Of a stretch of 40,811 bases of DNA, positions 40,116 to 40,811 are shown one piece after another. The stretch is from Deltaproteobacteria bacterium. Its GTDB lineage: Bacteria > Myxococcota_A > UBA796 > SXON01. How positions within the stretch are numbered: the stretch's first letter is position 1; each line of letters starts with the position of its first letter. Under the pieces are notes generated by a model that worked only from the letters and a program-made list of their open reading frames with translations, was not told where the DNA came from and ran no database searches. The stretch is taken from contig CANLGL010000050.1 in the NCBI GenBank assembly GCA_947490345.1, forward strand, positions 1-40,811, given 5' to 3'. The position numbers and the translations under genes were made by a program.

Positions 40116-40811
40116 CTACTTCTTCTTGTCTTCCTTCTTCTCTTTCTCGGGCTTGAGCCCCATCCTGACCCGGTAGTCCTTGCGGTAGGCGTCCAGGTCG
40201 ACGACCTCGACCGGGATGCCGAGCTTGTCGAACTGGGGCTTGATGATGGCCAGCGGACCCACGGCGGTCACGATCTCGTGCCCGACGCACCGTTCCATGA
40301 GCGGGGGGAAGTCCTTCTGCGAGACGTTGCCGATCCGCTCGGCGATCTTGTCGAAGTAGGCGAGGTCACGCCCCCGGGTGTAGTTGCCCATCAGCCGCCC
40401 GAGCATCGCGGAGGTGCTGACCTGACCGAGCACGTAGGCCTGGGCGTTGTTGAACTTCTGGGTGGCGATGATGCGGTCGTCGAGTTTGCCGGCCTTGACC
40501 CGTTCGCCCTGGTCGAGGAACACCTTGACGGCGTAGCCCGCGTGGTCGTTCTGGGCGCTGGTCGCCTGCCCGAAGATGCCGACCCCGCCGCCCGCGTAGC
40601 GGAGGTAGGGGTAGGCGCCGTAGCTGGCGCCGGTCTGTTCGCGCATCGCCAACCAGAGCGCATCGCTGACCACGTCGGACATGACGTTGACGGCCCACTC
40701 GTTCTCGTCGTTGATCGGCGCGAGCTGGCACTGGTAGTTGATGCCCGTCTGCGAGGCCAGCGGCTTGTCGAAGAGCATGACCTTCCGGTCGGGCGGGGGC
40801 GGGGGGGGGGG
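40116..40811 (-). CDS. M16-family zinc peptidase, C-terminal part (cut by window edge)
   Basis: Only the C-terminal part of the gene, about 231 residues, is inside the window; the frame stays open to the right edge. Recognisable M16 second-half features are QCQLAPINDENEWAVNVMSDVVSDALW, MREQTGASYGAYPYLRY, which fits the R.....Y motif of M16 C-terminal (inactive half) domains, and the later helices (FNNAQAYVLGQVSTSA, MLGRLMGNY). The HxxEH zinc motif would lie in the missing N-terminal half. The C-terminal tail is Lys/Glu-rich (EKEKKEDKKK). At the edge, the frame reads a run of prolines made by poly-C/G, which may be an assembly artefact. Confidence 0.85.
   Translation of the reverse strand, partial: PPPPPPPDRKVMLFDKPLASQTGINYQCQLAPINDENEWAVNVMSDVVSDALWLAMREQTGASYGAYPYLRYAGGGVGIFGQATSAQNDHAGYAVKVFLDQGERVKAGKLDDRIIATQKFNNAQAYVLGQVSTSAMLGRLMGNYTRGRDLAYFDKIAERIGNVSQKDFPPLMERCVGHEIVTAVGPLAIIKPQFDKLGIPVEVVDLDAYRKDYRVRMGLKPEKEKKEDKKK

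Overview
The window is GC-rich, densely coded chromosomal DNA that looks like a member of the Myxococcota (formerly Deltaproteobacteria), probably an uncultured one because the right edge ends in poly-G like a contig end. The pointers are an Oar-like TonB-dependent receptor, a secreted matrixin/PKD protein with a C-terminal Cys-helix-Arg tag of the MYXO-CTERM type, a Tad pilus operon, and a large share of lipoproteins. The lineage call is inference from gene content. I see no rRNA, tRNA, CRISPR array, transposase or phage gene.

Layout. 1-265: gene-free, holding one copy of a hairpin-rich repeat. 266-3446: M28 peptidase (-) divergent from pyroglutamyl peptidase, a lipoprotein and a tail-anchored protein (+). 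3443-6332: tRNA-guanine transglycosylase (-) divergent from a zinc-ribbon/pseudokinase/PP2C protein (+). 6336-10779: three-gene minus-strand operon (secreted protein, matrixin, sulfatase-like enzyme). 10941-15593: plus-strand operon of an Oar-like receptor and two lipoproteins. 15594-18360: secreted protein and CCA/poly(A)-type nucleotidyltransferase (-). 18396-18917: cysteine-free thioredoxin-fold protein (+). 18969-20851: XPB-type helicase translationally coupled to a 72-aa protein (-). 20871-20978: second repeat copy. 21070-22514: small membrane protein and BtaA/DUF3419-like enzyme (-). 22541-23626: RNase D (+). 23759-33815: Tad pilus locus: flp, attenuator-like terminator, cpaB, cpaC, cpaE, cpaF, tadB, tadC, a tadD-like gene, two lipoproteins, then a secreted and a small membrane protein. 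33850-36000: type III glutamine synthetase (-). 36069-38093: large lipoprotein (+). 38101-39618: glucose-6-phosphate isomerase (-). 39669-40106: FKBP lipoprotein (+). 40116-40811: M16 peptidase C-terminal part (-), cut by the window edge.

How it works together. The strongest system is the Tad locus. Flp pilin is made from its own AT-rich promoter and a hairpin separates it from the machinery genes, which overlap or nearly touch each other. The inner-membrane platform (TadB/TadC), motor ATPase (CpaF), localiser (CpaE), periplasmic CpaB, secretin CpaC and pilotin-like TPR protein are present. The prepilin peptidase and TadE/F/G pseudopilins are not in the window. The last two genes of the overlapping run are lipoproteins that may be lineage-specific parts. 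The receptor/lipoprotein operon and the matrixin operon also serve the cell envelope.

Two themes cross the window. Most exported proteins have very short signal peptides, several with no basic residue before the hydrophobic core. Convergent gene pairs meet with 0-9 nt between them, or overlap, without visible terminators.
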